Of a stretch of DNA of 64,000 bases, positions 33,090 to 44,533 are shown piece after piece; the stretch's first letter is position 1, and every line of letters begins with the position of its first letter. The notes beneath the pieces were generated by a model. The model searched no databases. It saw only the letters and a list, made by a program, of their open reading frames with translations, and had not been told where the DNA came from. The translations under genes and the position numbers were made by a program. Origin of the DNA: Lumbricus terrestris (lineage: Eukaryota > Annelida > Clitellata > Crassiclitellata > Lumbricidae); NCBI GenBank assembly GCA_949752735.1, contig OX457052.1:32791844-32855843 (forward strand). Direction: 5' to 3'.

Positions 33090-33799
33090 ACAGGCAGGTC
33101 CACCAGCAGTCATTGAACCACCATCCGGAGGGATACAGCGACTCGCAGTTTCCACTTGACTTCATATCGTTGTCGGCGTCAGATGTACTGAACTTCATTC
33201 CATTGTGATTCCATAGAGAATCCACGGTAGTGTTGGATAGCGAGTCGCCACCGTTTCCGACCCATCCACCCAGGTGAATGACGTAACCATTCTTTTCCGA
33301 CTCAACAGAGAACTGTGTGTATTCTGCGTAGAACCATTTTCCACTTGTCAATCCTTGGACCTGTCCACAAACAAACAAAATGCTGATTTTTCGTAATATA
33401 TACGGTGCAAATGTCCAGGAACATCCTTCAGTTTAGAAGGCTTTGACCAATGGCAATGAGTAGGCCTAATTGTCGATCTATAGCCGCTAACCGCGTGGTT
33501 TCGATTTTCCTGTAGGCCTAATAACCTTCCGGGTCCATTTATGGTGTAGGCTAAGTGCTTTTAGCAGGTTTACTCTTTTCCCGAAAGTCATAATTCTCGT
33601 TGCACGTGGCATCAAGATTCAAGAGGTTATTGATCATTTGTAAGTAGTAGTATATTCGTTTAATAAAAATTCAATCTGACAAACCGCAGAATGATTACAG
33701 ATACAGGTTATACGAAATACGGCCCGCTTCACACGACACGCAGGTCGGCTACACAGCGGGTAGCTTAACACTAAATAAAACAATACAATACATTTTATT

Positions 33800-34286
33800 A
33801 TTTCTAACGTGCCTTAACAAGACAAAACACGTTTTGCACAAAAGTGCACGGCCTATGATGTTAACAGTCGCTACAAGCAAACAAAGTCATCTGAGAGTAA
33901 TAACGCAGCCAAAAAAACCAAAAAAAAAACACGAGTCACAATCGAAAGAACACTGATGAAGTGTAGGCCTATAAACAATGGCGATTAGGCTGCTTAGAAT
34001 ATTTATTGCCTGCATTGCTTCCTTTACAGACAATGAGAAGCACATAATTTTCATAATGGCAGACAATTTACAGTCTTGTAGAATGGATAATTTCTCGTGC
34101 GCTTGGTTGACTTTTAATATCAAAAATCAATTACACTAGTCCTGTAATTTCGGTGTGCAGAGGTCATGCAAGAAATCGGAATTTGAAAAGTTTCTGCTTT
34201 GCTGAGAAGAAGCATGAGAAACCTGTAGAGACCATGCCAGACAAAAACCACTGTCTATTTCCTCAGTTGCAATTATTTTAATATAT
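33800..34286. other. Intron 4 of gene C, paralogous to gene D intron 4
   Basis: Text such as AATATTTATTGCCTGCATTG and GACAATGAGAAGCACATAAT at 34000-34075 recurs at 62595-62650 in gene D. No separate feature recognised. Confidence 0.5.
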
Positions 34287-34510
34287 TAGTGAGGCGCAGT
34301 GATGGAGGGGTATGTTCGACGCCTTGCAAACGGAAGCTTGCGAGTTCAAATCCACATCAAGCCGACGTGTAGGAACTCTGAGCAAGTCATTCACTCGCAA
34401 TTGCTCATGCACTTTGGCGTGAAACTCCGATTCAGTGTCCGCACTGCACTTGTAGTCTGGAGCGCCTCTGAGTAGTAATCTTGAGGGGAAACCACAACAA
34501 GTGCTTATAC
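34287..34510 (+). repeat. tRNA-derived SINE (shared with gene D)
   Basis: A-box-like AGTGATGGAGGGG region and a B-box-like GAGTTCAAATCC; tail GCGCCTCTGAGTAG. Occupies the same site and orientation as 62883-63105 in gene D, so it predates the C/D duplication. Confidence 0.75.
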
Positions 34511-34515
34511 ATAAA

Positions 34516-35216
34516 CTAGCTGAATCACCCGGCGTTGCCCGGGAAATTTCGGTTTTTAGTTCCCAGCCACGCCTGACCCCGCTCCCGCCGCGCCTGACCC
34601 CGCTCCCACGCCGCCCTTCTCACTTCGCCTTCCATCGGTCCCAACCCGTTCCGACCCTGGGGAGCCCGGCGTTGCCCGTGAAATTTAGTTTTTCAGTCCA
34701 ACCCAGTTACAACCCGTCCGCATTTGTGCGAAACCGCGTGCGAAAAGATCTGACCTCGGCGAAAAATGAGGTTAGGAATCTATTGGTTCGTTGAAAATCG
34801 ATCGGCGAAAATTATTGCGTCTTAAATACTGATACATACGACATGGTTAAGATTAATTAAGATTAATATTAATTAACGGCATAACGCTCTATAAGAATAA
34901 ATCCAGCAATGACGTCAATAATGTAATGGTTTGAATCATCTATATATCATCGGTGGTTTCAAAGCAAATGGCGTGTTAATAAAGACAGGCGATCAACGTG
35001 CATAGCTTTCGAATCGCGTGTGAAGTTAAAATGTTGACAGCACGGGCTATAAAATTAATTGACAGCTGAAAATAGTGGCGTTTAACTCCAAATGTGGGTA
35101 AGAATCGATTGCAAATTTTTTTTTTAAACGAATCGCTGTAATTTCCGAGTAGGCCTCCGGACAAAATTTATTTCCACACACACAGAAGGACAAACTTTGA
35201 GCTTTATATTTAAAGA
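34516..35216 (-). mobile_element. Non-autonomous Helitron in gene C intron 4
   Basis: On the minus strand it starts TCTTTAAATATAAAG after an A and ends CTAG before a T. A stem (CCCGG ... CCGGG) lies just before the 3' end (CCCGGGCAACGCCGGGTG). Gene D has an unfilled site here. No Rep/helicase coding. Confidence 0.78.
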
Positions 35217-35616
35217 TTAGGGTTTCACTGTGCAAAGCTAAACAGGCCAAGAGTTCAATTCGGGCAACTTCGCCTGCAGTCGTACAACAAATTTCTTTCC
35301 TTCAGAAAAGGAATAAGCTTATTTGCTTTAACCCTCAGCAGTTCAACTAAGTAGCCTATTTCTGGCTCCAAGTTCGACACTTTCAATACTCCACGTTTAG
35401 ACTCAATAATTACATGAATGAAGTGGTGACAAAAGTGGGCAGCTGCAAATGCACCCTCGAAGTTTATTAACGTGTGACAAGTAAAACTGGCCCAGAATTA
35501 AGTAAGTCAAAATAGGTGTAGAAACTTTTCATCTCTGTTACAATTATTAGTCAAATAAAATTTGCCTTTTACTTCTCTCGCAGGTCTCCGTGATTTGTTC
35601 TGATTGTCAACGCACA

Positions 35617-36066
35617 GCTTTTTAAAGGAATTGTTTGAACTGCACAACAAGAAACTTTGGCGTATTTTGCACTGTACAGTGTACAACCCCTTCCTTCCTT
35701 TTGTGGGGCGCGGTGGTGTAGTGGTGGCATCATTGCCTTGAAGCCGGAAGGTTCGAGGTTTGAATCCACCTCAAGTCGCCTCGTAGGGACCTTGGGCAAG
35801 TCCTTCACTCGCAATTGCTCAGCGCTTCGGCGTGAAATTCCGATGCAGTGTCCGCTCTGCAGTCGGGAGCGCCTCTGAGTAGCGAGCTTGAAGGGGCGCT
35901 ATAACATGTGCACATACAAACTTCCGTTCCGGTCTTCTATGGTAAATAGTCTGCAGTTATCCTACCTTTTAAATAATGATTTTCAGTGAACAAGATTGGT
36001 TTTACAACCGAACAAGTTTATTTGTCACTGCATATGTTGTGTACAACTGCACGTTAAAAAGCCCTG
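35617..36066. mobile_element. hAT-like MITE in gene C intron 4 with a nested SINE
   Basis: Inverted ends GCTTTTTAA (left) and TTAAAAAGCCCTG (right). ACGCACA occurs on both sides (35610-35616, 36067-36073). Gene D has a single ACGCACA at the matching place. A relative of its CAGGGCTTTTTAACGTGCAG end is at about 60164. Confidence 0.65.
35701..35920 (+). repeat. tRNA-derived SINE nested in the MITE
   Basis: GCGCGGTGGTGTAGTGGTGG (A-box-like), GGTTTGAATCC (B box) and tail GGAGCGCCTCTGAGTAGC then GGGGCGCTATAAC. Same family as 470-690. Confidence 0.8.
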
Positions 36067-36574
36067 ACGCACATGAAAGCAAACTGGTACAAGATCACTC
36101 AAGAAATCCAACAGATTTGGGTTTGACATTCTTACTTCAACACGAAGTCTGTATGAAGCTCCAGGTTGATTGGTGTAGTGATGAATGCATTCATTTCCAA
36201 TCCAAAACTCTGAAGTTCTAATGTTGCCGAATCCCTTCTTATAATCCGCCCAAGGACGATTGAATGACACTGATCCATCGAAACGGTTCATCATGATGAT
36301 CCAGTTGTTGATGGTTGGCAAGAGACAACTCAAGTTTCCCATTGTCACATTGACCACCTCTTGTTTTGCAGTGTATCCTGTGTTCAGGTGCACATAGTAA
36401 AGATAACAGGTCGCGTGCATGGTCTAGGCCTATTATAGGGTGACACGAAAGTTCGTTCAACGTTTTCAAAATGCGTTGTCGCAGTAACGGCTTCATATGT
36501 CTTTATAATATTTTGGCAGTGCCTACATATTAAGTTAAATGAAAGATACTGGTAAATTTGATAATGATCCGGGC

Positions 36575-36886
36575 CAAGGGCGGATACAGGAATTTTCGAG
36601 GGGGGGCCAAAATTTCGAGAAAAAATACCATTTCATCCGCCGAAAAAACTGATGACTTTTTTTTTTTTTTTTTTTTAGTCATTGACCAATTTTTAGGGAA
36701 ACATCCGCCGCTGAATCGACGGGGGGCCAAGTCCCGTGTGATTTTGTAATGGGGGCCTCATGTCCTGTTTTTCTCTCCTGCTACATTTATTTAATGGCTT
36801 GTTGAAACCAAATGGGGGGGCCACGTCCCATGCAATTTTTAAATGGGGGGGCCATGGCCGGATTGGCCCCCCTGGATCCGCCCCTG
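36575..36886 (+). mobile_element. hAT-type MITE (GGGCGGAT family) inside the mariner
   Basis: CAAGGGCGGATACAGG at the left, CCTGGATCCGCCCCTG at the right, and a perfect 8-bp duplication ATCCGGGC (36567-36574, 36887-36894). Younger than the mariner it interrupts. Confidence 0.85.
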
Positions 36887-36929
36887 ATCCGGGCCGTTGT
36901 CGCCATTATTTATTTTAAAAATTGAAAAG

Positions 36930-37300
36930 AACCAGTTTTTGCCGAAAAACCTGCCTTCATCAAATTTCGTTTTCTCTCTCGAACGCTGGCTTCACGATCT
37001 GCTCGAGAATGTTGGTGATGCAGTAGCGTACTGTGAGTTAAGTCTGGTACCATTTGTCACGAAGTGAAGTTCAGTGAGAGTGAAACCCTGGCAGTCATCC
37101 CACCCCAAAACCATCACCGACGAACTAAACTTCATCTGTGGAGCAGGTGGAACTTTCTCTTCCTGCGAACCCCAAACTGTATCATTTCGGGTATTTGGTG
37201 CATAAAATACCTTGAGCGGCGACTCATCAGTAAACATAACATTTGACCAGTCTCCTATTGAGAACTTGTGGAGTATTTTATCACTCAGTGTTTATAAAGA
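36930..37300 (-). pseudogene. Mariner/Tc1 transposase fragment
   Basis: Open 81-codon piece (36992-37237) with the mariner/Tc1 core MFTDESPLKVFY (first catalytic Asp), NDTVWGS, and SSSVMVLGWDD where relatives read SVMVWG. Neighbouring frames add KFSIGDWSN upstream and ILEQIVKP downstream, so frameshifts are present. No intact enzyme. Confidence 0.75.
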
Positions 37301-37794
37301 TCCTGAGCCAATCAGATCAAGCGTCGCCTCCAACGAGCGTGGAGATCGATAGCAGTTGGGACACTTCAAAGGCTGATCCAGTCTATGCCGGATAGAGTCA
37401 GTGCTGTTATTAAGCAGAAAGGAGATACTGTACGCTAATAGCCTACGTCAGTATGGCCTAGGATCCTAGGTAACAACAGTTTCCTGTCACGCTTGTGTAC
37501 GAGGCTAGGCCTACACATTTTCTTTACTGTGTTAATTTGATGAACGCAGTTTTTTTCTTCAAAAACTGGTCGTCTTTACATTTTGTTTCATAAATAATGC
37601 AACAACGGACCGGATCAGAGTCAAATCTGTACCAGTATCTTTCATTTGACTTATGTAATATGTATGCACTGACAAAATATAAAGAATATGAAATTGTCAC
37701 TGAGACAAGGCATTTTGAAAACGGTGAACGAACTTTCGTGCCACCCTATATAATTAAGCTTTAGCTCCAATCAGGTCCCGTATTACAACAAGAG

Positions 37795-37870
37795 CAATAA
37801 CAAAAACAAAAGCAACAACAACAACAAAAACAACAACAACAACAACAATAATAATAATAATAATAATAAT

Positions 37871-37910
<40 letters not shown>

Positions 37911-38024
37911 GATAATGATAACGAAAACGATAACGATGACGATAACGATAACAATAACGATAACAATAAAGATATCGATAACGATAACGATAACAATAAC
38001 AATAGCAATAACAGCAACAATAAC

Positions 38025-38068
<44 letters not shown>

Positions 38069-38077
38069 AATATTATT
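37795..38077 (+). repeat. (AAC)n / (AAT)n / (GATAAC)n microsatellite
   Basis: Changing trinucleotide and hexanucleotide repeats, abutting the truncated 5' end of the L2 element. Confidence 0.92.
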
Positions 38078-40926
38078 ACTCTCAAACTCCCGAACTCAAT
38101 CCTAACCATCTTCAATGTCTACCGCCCTCCCTCCTCCTCTTCATACTCTAAACCTAACTCTGTTTTCTTGCAGGAATTTACCAACTTACTCTCCACTGCT
38201 GCCACAACTCCTCATGAATTCTTGATCACAGGGGATTTCAACATACATGTTGACAACCCATCTGACTCACTTGCTCCCGACTTCCTCACGCTCTTGTCAT
38301 CTACTAATCTGGTCCAACACGTCAACTTTCCCACCCACTCTCACAACCACACACTTGACCTCATCATCACATCGTCTCTCTCAAGGCTATCGCCAAACAT
38401 ATCTTTCTCTTTTGATACTCCTTCTGACCATTACCCCATTTTCACACAACTTAACATACTACCTACTCCGCGTCCTGATCCCGTCTCTCATTCTTTCCGC
38501 CGCATCAGCTCCATAAACATTGAAGCCTTCAAGCACGATCTTGCCTCCTCAGACCTCATCCTAAATCCTCCGTCCTCTCTAGATGACCTCCTGTCCTCCT
38601 ACAACACCACTCTCTCCATGATCCTCGACAAACACGCTCCTACTATTACCAAATCTGGTTCTCACTCTAACAACCCTTGGTATAACTCCTACCTCCAGGC
38701 CTTCAAATCTTTCCGTCGACGCCTTGAGCGTACTTACAAACGAACCCATGACCCTCAACTCCTCTCTGCTCTAAAAGCTGCTACAAACAAATACCATCAC
38801 CTTCTGGCAATGGCCAAGAAGAGGTTTTACTCCTCACTAGTTCAATCCCGATCTTGTAATCCTCGTCTTCTCTGGAAAACGGTAAACCAACTCCTACATC
38901 GGAATTCCTCTAGCCCACTTCCAAACTCTCTACCATCTTCTTCAATCGCTGACTCATTTTGTTCGTTCTTCTCTGGCAAAGTAACTACTATCCGTCTCTC
39001 TCTGCAATCACTCCTCTCAAAATCTACCATCGATTCACCTGCAGATACACCCTCCTCCACTCACGACCTTCCGTCTTCCCCACCTCAATCATCACTATCT
39101 GCTTTTAGCCCAACATCAGAGTCTGAAGTGTCCAATTTATTACAATCTCTCCCAAACAAGCAGTGCGAACTCGACCCTATACCTACCGCCCTACTGAAAG
39201 AGTGCGCATCTATCATTGTCCCCATCATCACACAAATAATCAACCTCTCCTTATCTACTGGCAACTTTCCCCTCCTCTTCAAACATTCTTTGGTAACTCC
39301 ACTTCTAAAAAAACCATCACTTGATAAGGAAATCCTTTCCAATTATCGACCTGTTTCCAACCTCTCATTCATCTCTAAACTAACAGAACGTGTCGTACTC
39401 TCTCGCATCAATGACTACTTGACTTCAAATTCACTCCTTAACCCAAACCAGTCCGGCTTTACTAAAAAGCACTCCACCGAAACACTTCTCACTTCACTCT
39501 ACAATAAACTTGTCTCTGCCATCTCTCATCAACAAGTCTCCTGCCTTTGCCTCCTTGATGTCTCTGCAGCCTTTGACACCATCGACCATAACATACTACT
39601 CCAAAGACTGTCTTCCTGCTTTGGCTTTACCGACACTGCTCTCCTTTGGATTCAGTCTTATCTCTCATCACGCACTTTCTCAGTCAAAACACTTGAAACA
39701 TCATCTCAATCACGCCCCCTCACCTGTGGTGTTCCGCAAGGTTCTGTCCTCGGGCCCCTCTTGTTCATCCTCTACACCACTCCACTCAGTTCACTCATAA
39801 AAGCATCCACAGTCGACCATCATCTATATGCTGACGACACCCAATTATTCATCTCTTTCTCTCCAAGCAGCTTCTCTGACTCCATAAATAATCTTCTCTC
39901 TGTGGTCACCCAAATCACCTCTTGGATGACCTCAAATCTCCTCTGCCTTAACCCCTCCAAGACAGAATTTATACTAATTGGCCTCAGAGAGCAACTCAAG
40001 AAAATTCCTGATCCCTCTATTTCCTTCAACAATGACTCTTCTTCCAACCACACTTTCTCCGCAAATTCTCCTGTCCGAAACCTAGGTGTAATCTTTGACC
40101 AGCATCTTAGCTTCTCCGACCACATAACCCAACTTTCCCGCACTTGTTTCATGCACATACGAGATCTCCGCAGAATCCGACCTATGCTTGACTTTAAAAC
40201 TGCATCCACAATAGCCACATCCATAGTTCATGCGAAACTTGATTACTGCAACTCTCTCTTCCTAAACATTGATATAACCCAAATTAACCGCCTCCAAGCT
40301 ATCCAGAATGCCCTCGCCCGTGCAGTGACGAAAACCCCCAAACGTCACCACATCACTCCTGTCCTGAAATCACTTCACTGGCTCAAAATACCTGAACGCA
40401 TCGAATACAAAGTCCTCTCACTCACTTACAATACACTTCAATCATCCCAGCCGTTCTACCTTCGTCAGTTGTTCACCATCCAGCCACCTCGTTCAACACG
40501 CTCCTCATCCTCCATTACACTGCTTCGCCCTCCCATCACTTCATCACTGAAATTCGCAAACCGCTCCATAGCCATTGCCGTTCCACCTCTCTGGAACAAA
40601 CTTCCGCCAGCACTTCGGCAAACTTCCGACCCATCATACGAACTCACCAAAACTCCACCTCTCGCTATCTCCCCACAGGTCTTTCACTCAAAACTGAAAA
40701 CATTGCTCTTTCAAAAATCCTATCCTGATTCTTCTTCTCCTTACATCCCCCGCCACTTCAACTCTAAACATCACCCACCTTAGCCGTCCATCTATCTGCC
40801 TGCCTGACTCTCCGGACTTGACCCGCTGCCTATCGATTTTGTTTTGATCGAGCGCCTGTGAATAAGCTGGTTCCCGCGACTTGGCTTTTGTGGGCGCTGT
40901 AGAAGTTTCGAGATTACGATTACGAT
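38078..40926 (+). mobile_element. 5'-truncated L2-like LINE
   Basis: Starts inside the endonuclease domain directly at the microsatellite, and ends after the ORF with GGGCGCTGTAGAAG and a short GATTAC-repeat tail, as in L2/CR1-type LINEs. Coding is open throughout. Lies in gene C intron 3, antisense to the gene. Confidence 0.85.
38081..40783 (+). CDS. L2-like LINE ORF2: partial endonuclease and reverse transcriptase
   Basis: About 900 codons without a stop; there is no native start because the 5' end is missing, and the in-frame text extends left to 38081 (ILTIFNVYRPP). Endonuclease remnants: ITGDFNIHVD, HTLDLIIT, SDHYPIF. RT blocks: NYRPVSNLSFISKL, NQSGFTKKHSTE, LDVSAAFDTIDH, GVPQGSVLGPLLF, and the catalytic LYADDTQLF. 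C-terminal KSLHWLKIPERIEYK and ANRSIAIAVPPLWNKLP fit the L2/CR1 group. An intact RT frame suggests recent insertion. Confidence 0.88.
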   Translation, partial: LKLPNSILTIFNVYRPPSSSSYSKPNSVFLQEFTNLLSTAATTPHEFLITGDFNIHVDNPSDSLAPDFLTLLSSTNLVQHVNFPTHSHNHTLDLIITSSLSRLSPNISFSFDTPSDHYPIFTQLNILPTPRPDPVSHSFRRISSINIEAFKHDLASSDLILNPPSSLDDLLSSYNTTLSMILDKHAPTITKSGSHSNNPWYNSYLQAFKSFRRRLERTYKRTHDPQLLSALKAATNKYHHLLAMAKKRFYSSLVQSRSCNPRLLWKTVNQLLHRNSSSPLPNSLPSSSIADSFCSFFSGKVTTIRLSLQSLLSKSTIDSPADTPSSTHDLPSSPPQSSLSAFSPTSESEVSNLLQSLPNKQCELDPIPTALLKECASIIVPIITQIINLSLSTGNFPLLFKHSLVTPLLKKPSLDKEILSNYRPVSNLSFISKLTERVVLSRINDYLTSNSLLNPNQSGFTKKHSTETLLTSLYNKLVSAISHQQVSCLCLLDVSAAFDTIDHNILLQRLSSCFGFTDTALLWIQSYLSSRTFSVKTLETSSQSRPLTCGVPQGSVLGPLLFILYTTPLSSLIKASTVDHHLYADDTQLFISFSPSSFSDSINNLLSVVTQITSWMTSNLLCLNPSKTEFILIGLREQLKKIPDPSISFNNDSSSNHTFSANSPVRNLGVIFDQHLSFSDHITQLSRTCFMHIRDLRRIRPMLDFKTASTIATSIVHAKLDYCNSLFLNIDITQINRLQAIQNALARAVTKTPKRHHITPVLKSLHWLKIPERIEYKVLSLTYNTLQSSQPFYLRQLFTIQPPRSTRSSSSITLLRPPITSSLKFANRSIAIAVPPLWNKLPPALRQTSDPSYELTKTPPLAISPQVFHSKLKTLLFQKSYPDSSSPYIPRHFNSKHHPP

Positions 40927-41050
40927 TATAATGATAATAATAATAACAAGATTAATAACTATGGTTGGGGTAATGGTAGTATGCTCATGGCGATGATGAA
41001 GGCTATGATGACGATAATTATCAGGATAATGATAATAATAAGACAACTTC
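40905..41050. repeat. GATTAC / ATAATG-type microsatellite after the LINE
   Basis: Grows out of the LINE tail and drifts into ATAATAATG text. Confidence 0.75.
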
Positions 41051-41637
41051 AAACAATAATTGCTAAATGCAAGCCCGGCGAAAGAAAAGGTGCTATACAT
41101 ATTAAGTTAATAAATCAATTGTGAAACAGTCTTAAGAGAAGGCAAAAGATAGTTATGAAAAGGCCAGAAAGGATCGAATCGTCTTCAACTGAAACAAAGT
41201 AGAGAGGACGTTAAATTGTGCTCACCAGGTATAACAATGCAGTTGGTCAAGGTTCCGTTTGAATTGACGCACTGGGGTAAGGCTCCAGCTAACTTAATGC
41301 AGTCGTTGTATTGCGTGTTATTGTACAGGAACGGTAAACTGCAACCATTCCGATCGATGCGCACAGTTGCTGTTGTTGTACCATCAAAGAACAATTCATT
41401 GACTGATATTATTACACTGGCCGATGCTTTGAGATAAAAAGATAAAGACGTATTTGTTCCCCAAATCATGAGAGAAGAATTGATTTATTGATACGATACT
41501 GGCAGATGAGAGGAAATTAAGACCACTTCTTTCGCGTTTAAGGACTGCTATGACTCAAACCAGCTCATTGCATGCATAGACTCTTCTTTGTGAAATGTTT
41601 TCCCCTCCTATTCACTCTGTCATTTTCTCTTATAGCA

Positions 41638-41860
41638 TACTAGCACGGGTACCCGGCGTTGCCCGAGAATTTAGGATTCACCCAGCTCCCGCCAATTCCT
41701 TACTTTCCCACCCTCACTGCCGGTTCCCCAACCGCCCGCTCCCCACCACACCCCACCCCTACATCCCACCCCTCGACCCGACCATACCCCACAACACCTC
41801 CCCGATCCCCCACTTCCCACCCACCCCTCCACCTCCACAATACAATGTCATCATGATACA
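41638..41860 (-). mobile_element. Helitron 3'-end fragment
   Basis: The minus strand ends GGGCAACGCCGGGTACCCGT then GCTAGT, a Helitron-like terminal stem followed by CTAG-T. The C-rich body (41700-41840) is low complexity. The 5' end is not identified; the right limit is a guess. Confidence 0.5.
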
Positions 41861-42194
41861 ATATACAAAACAAAACTGGATTTTTAGTTGGATTGTTGAT
41901 CATGAAACTTAACTTTAAAATTCTTCGACCAAAACGTTAAAAAATTAAAAAGACGCAACAAAATTAAAATTAAAATGAGAGTAAGAAATTTATTGACCGC
42001 TAAAGAAAGACAATCATTGAGAATGAAAAAGTAATTACACGTTAAAGTTATTTTGTTGTTTCATTGTAATGAGTAGACCTACCTAGAGGCAGCGGTCCTT
42101 GAAACGCATAAATATTCTGCAAAAGCATATACAATCATTAATCAGATTAGCTTATAGAATTATTTTAAGACACTTCTCAGATTTTTTAAAATTA

Positions 42195-42355
42195 TCATCA
42201 TCAACAACAACCGTGGGCTCAACGCCCGTATTTGTCCGATGCCTTCTTCACCAGGTCCTTCCATTTTCTCCTATCCAGCGCCACTCTGCTCAGCTTCTGA
42301 AGCGAGGCTTTGCCCCAATCGGATACGTCGTCGAGCCACTCCCTATGCGGCAAAA
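42195..42355 (-). mobile_element. LINE 3'-ORF fragment
   Basis: The minus strand reads EWLDDVSDWGKASLQKL and ALDRRKWKDLVKKASDKYG before a stop, the usual C-terminus of a LINE reverse-transcriptase ORF (LAQDRRKWR-type). Only the tail remains. Confidence 0.6.
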
Positions 42356-42554
42356 ATTAGACATAGGCCTAATCTCAACTGACTTAGGCCTATTGTGTTA
42401 AACTGTCTTTTCAATTGTCGGACACACATTTTAGCTTAACAAAAAAATGGTGATTCGGTCTTGCATCAAACCGTTTTAAGCTTTAAAATAAATTATTAAA
42501 CTATGTTCATATTAGACCGTAAATGCAAAACTATTCTTTTGAGCCCGGGTGACT

Positions 42555-42780
42555 ATATAAATTATGTATGTATGTATATTCGTTTAACTCCAAAAAGCAA
42601 CAGGCAGAATGCTGTAGGTTTACACTAGCATAATTGACAGTAGGCCTATGGCTACTTATAACTCATGGTTAAGATAGTTAGCACAATGTCTATATAAATT
42701 ATGTATGTATGTATATTCGTTTAACTCCAAAAAACAACGCCTCTGAGTAGAGATCTTGAAGGGGCGCTATATAAATTCAT
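42555..42780 (+). repeat. Duplicated ATGTATGTATGTATATTCGT block and SINE tail
   Basis: TATATAAATTATGTATGTATGTATATTCGTTTAACTCC-type text occurs at about 42555 and again at about 42692. The second copy is followed by CGCCTCTGAGTAGAGATCTT, the SINE 3' tail. Possibly two truncated SINE insertions. Confidence 0.5.
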
Positions 42781-43605
42781 GTGATTGATTGAATGTCATG
42801 TTTTTTAATAACAATCTTGGGATAAAATTCATCGAATCTTTATCGGGGAGGGTGAAATTGTGAGTCCTTTGTCCAAAGTTCTGCAAAGGATCTCGCTGCA
42901 GTGGGAAGAGATTACGGAGGACATGAAGTTCGTTTCCCTGAATAGCTTTGAACAGCACCTTGTCAGTCTCTCGCGCTAAAGTTTCAGCTGTAAGTGTATC
43001 AGGATTCAGGATGTACTTGTAACTATCCAGTTCGTCTAAGTTTGTGCAGAGGCACAAGGCGGGTTTTTCCCATACTCTATTACACCAATCGCGTTAAAAA
43101 ACTTCTACATCACTGCACTTTCATATTCCAAGAAATTCTAACTTTACTGAACGAGCGTTACCTTACGCCACATACAAACGTCAAAAATATTTCATGCAAA
43201 GTTGCTAAAGTTATGATTACGACCTAGATTTGCTTTGAACAAAATCACCAGCGAATCCTCCTGATCACAATCAAACAATAAAATACATACCCCCATAAAT
43301 TTGCAGTCTGCTGTTGGAAGCAGTCTATCCGGGGTCGACTTGTACAGACGACATATTCTTGCGTCCTTAACATAGCTGTAGTAGATGCAATTCTCGATGA
43401 GTCTGCATCGTCGAGCACAGTCCAGTTGGGATCGAACTGATCCAACGGAGATGGAGTCCCAATATGACCCATCGGGACATTGGCCAACACCTTGGACGGT
43501 CAACGTGAAGTCTGCCGTGATTATTGACTGACCATGCACCGTGTTGTGTGAGAACAACTTCACGAAGACTACCAGTATGAAAAGGACTTCAGAATTCGAA
43601 GCCAT

Positions 43606-44042
43606 GCTTTCAAACGGATGTTGCGGATGCAATCGAATGCGTTGAAACCTTTGCTGCGACTGTTGAGTGTTTCAAGGTGAATAGACTATAAACAATTGTT
43701 CCTACCTTTTGGTGATGAGATCTGCCAATAGTTGTTGCTAACTTTGATTGCAAGATCGGCCAACTATTTTCAACACTAATTTATATTGATAAAAAAACTA
43801 TTGACTCGGATCAACAGATTAGCGACATCGACGTTGGCGCAAATTTGAACAGCTATCACCGTTCATATGACATAAGGAGGCATTGATTTCATAGCTGCAC
43901 GTTCATGACTCGGCGCCTTTGTACTGTTAGAGCGCGCATCATTATTATTATACTGATAGACGCGTGCATAGCATAGGCCTATGCATCGATGCATGCGCCC
44001 CGAAGGCCGGGCCGGGGAATAAAAATAATGGGTGGTGGTGGT
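43606..44042 (-). promoter_or_regulatory. 5' flank of gene C
   Basis: Directly upstream of the start codon. I recognise no TATA box or other element; it does not align obviously with the A/B upstream regions. Confidence 0.25.
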
Positions 44043-44533
44043 ATTTCGTCGCCTCAGAATTATCTTGTCGTATGTCCATTTTTTTCAAAAATGAGTTTAG
44101 ACTTGATCTGTAGATAATGACATATTATCTTCATTCAGTTTCAATAACTAAGCGATACGACAGCTCGTTTTAAAGATATTCAACGAAAACTACTTGTCGT
44201 ATGTCCTGTATACAGGAATATTTTATCGCATCTCCTTACAGCATGCACGTTGTTGTAACTGCAGAAGAAAAGTGTCCTGAGAATTTCAGGATTAAGTTGT
44301 CGTTACGGAGATACGGCAATGTAACTTTGGAAAGTGTAAGTGTTCGTATCGTATGTCCTGAGAAAGCTTATCATTGATTGGACGCAGGAGATACAACAAT
44401 GTAACCCGGATCGCTTGGCTGGATTATAGTGTCGTATATCCAGGCTATTTGTTATTTTTGCATTCTTTGTGTCAATGTTTTTTTCCTTTTCAGTACGGAA
44501 ACAGTAAACATTTCAGCGTTTTGTGCTGCAGTA

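Larger units (their letters stand above)
36436..37748 (-). mobile_element. Mariner/Tc1-type transposon (1.3 kb) with a nested MITE
   Basis: TIRs of about 40 bp (left TAGGGTGACACGAAAGTTCG, right its near-complement) flanked by TA (36434-36435, 37749-37750). Contains a transposase fragment on the minus strand and the hAT MITE 36575-36886. The matching place in gene D lacks it. Lies in gene C intron 3. Confidence 0.8.
32702..43605 (-). pseudogene. Gene C: PAN - FN2-like - FReD paralog with last exon broken by an insertion
   Basis: Exons: 43605-43291 (signal peptide, PAN-like), 42116-42083 (micro-exon), 41369-41226 (FN2-like, one codon shorter than A/B), 36377-36136 (FReD N-half), 33360-33090 (FReD C-half up to WWFNDCWWTCL). 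The remaining 35 or so codons (starting TCVYGTTNF) are at about 32810-32702, beyond a 279-bp insertion (32811-33089). Read as is, the frame ends at 33070 and the protein lacks the last Cys and the C-terminal FReD strand. Exons 1-4 keep intact frames and consensus splice sites, so the break looks recent; the gene may still make a truncated product. I chose the internal Met at 43605 because the hydrophobic leader follows it directly; an in-frame Met lies 9 codons upstream. Introns 3 and 4 hold L2, mariner, SINE, hAT MITE and Helitron insertions. Confidence 0.82.

Noticed and set aside
34516..34800. C-rich ORF MLIHKLAESPGVAREI as a gene
   Set aside because: It reads the 3' end of a Helitron in the opposite direction.
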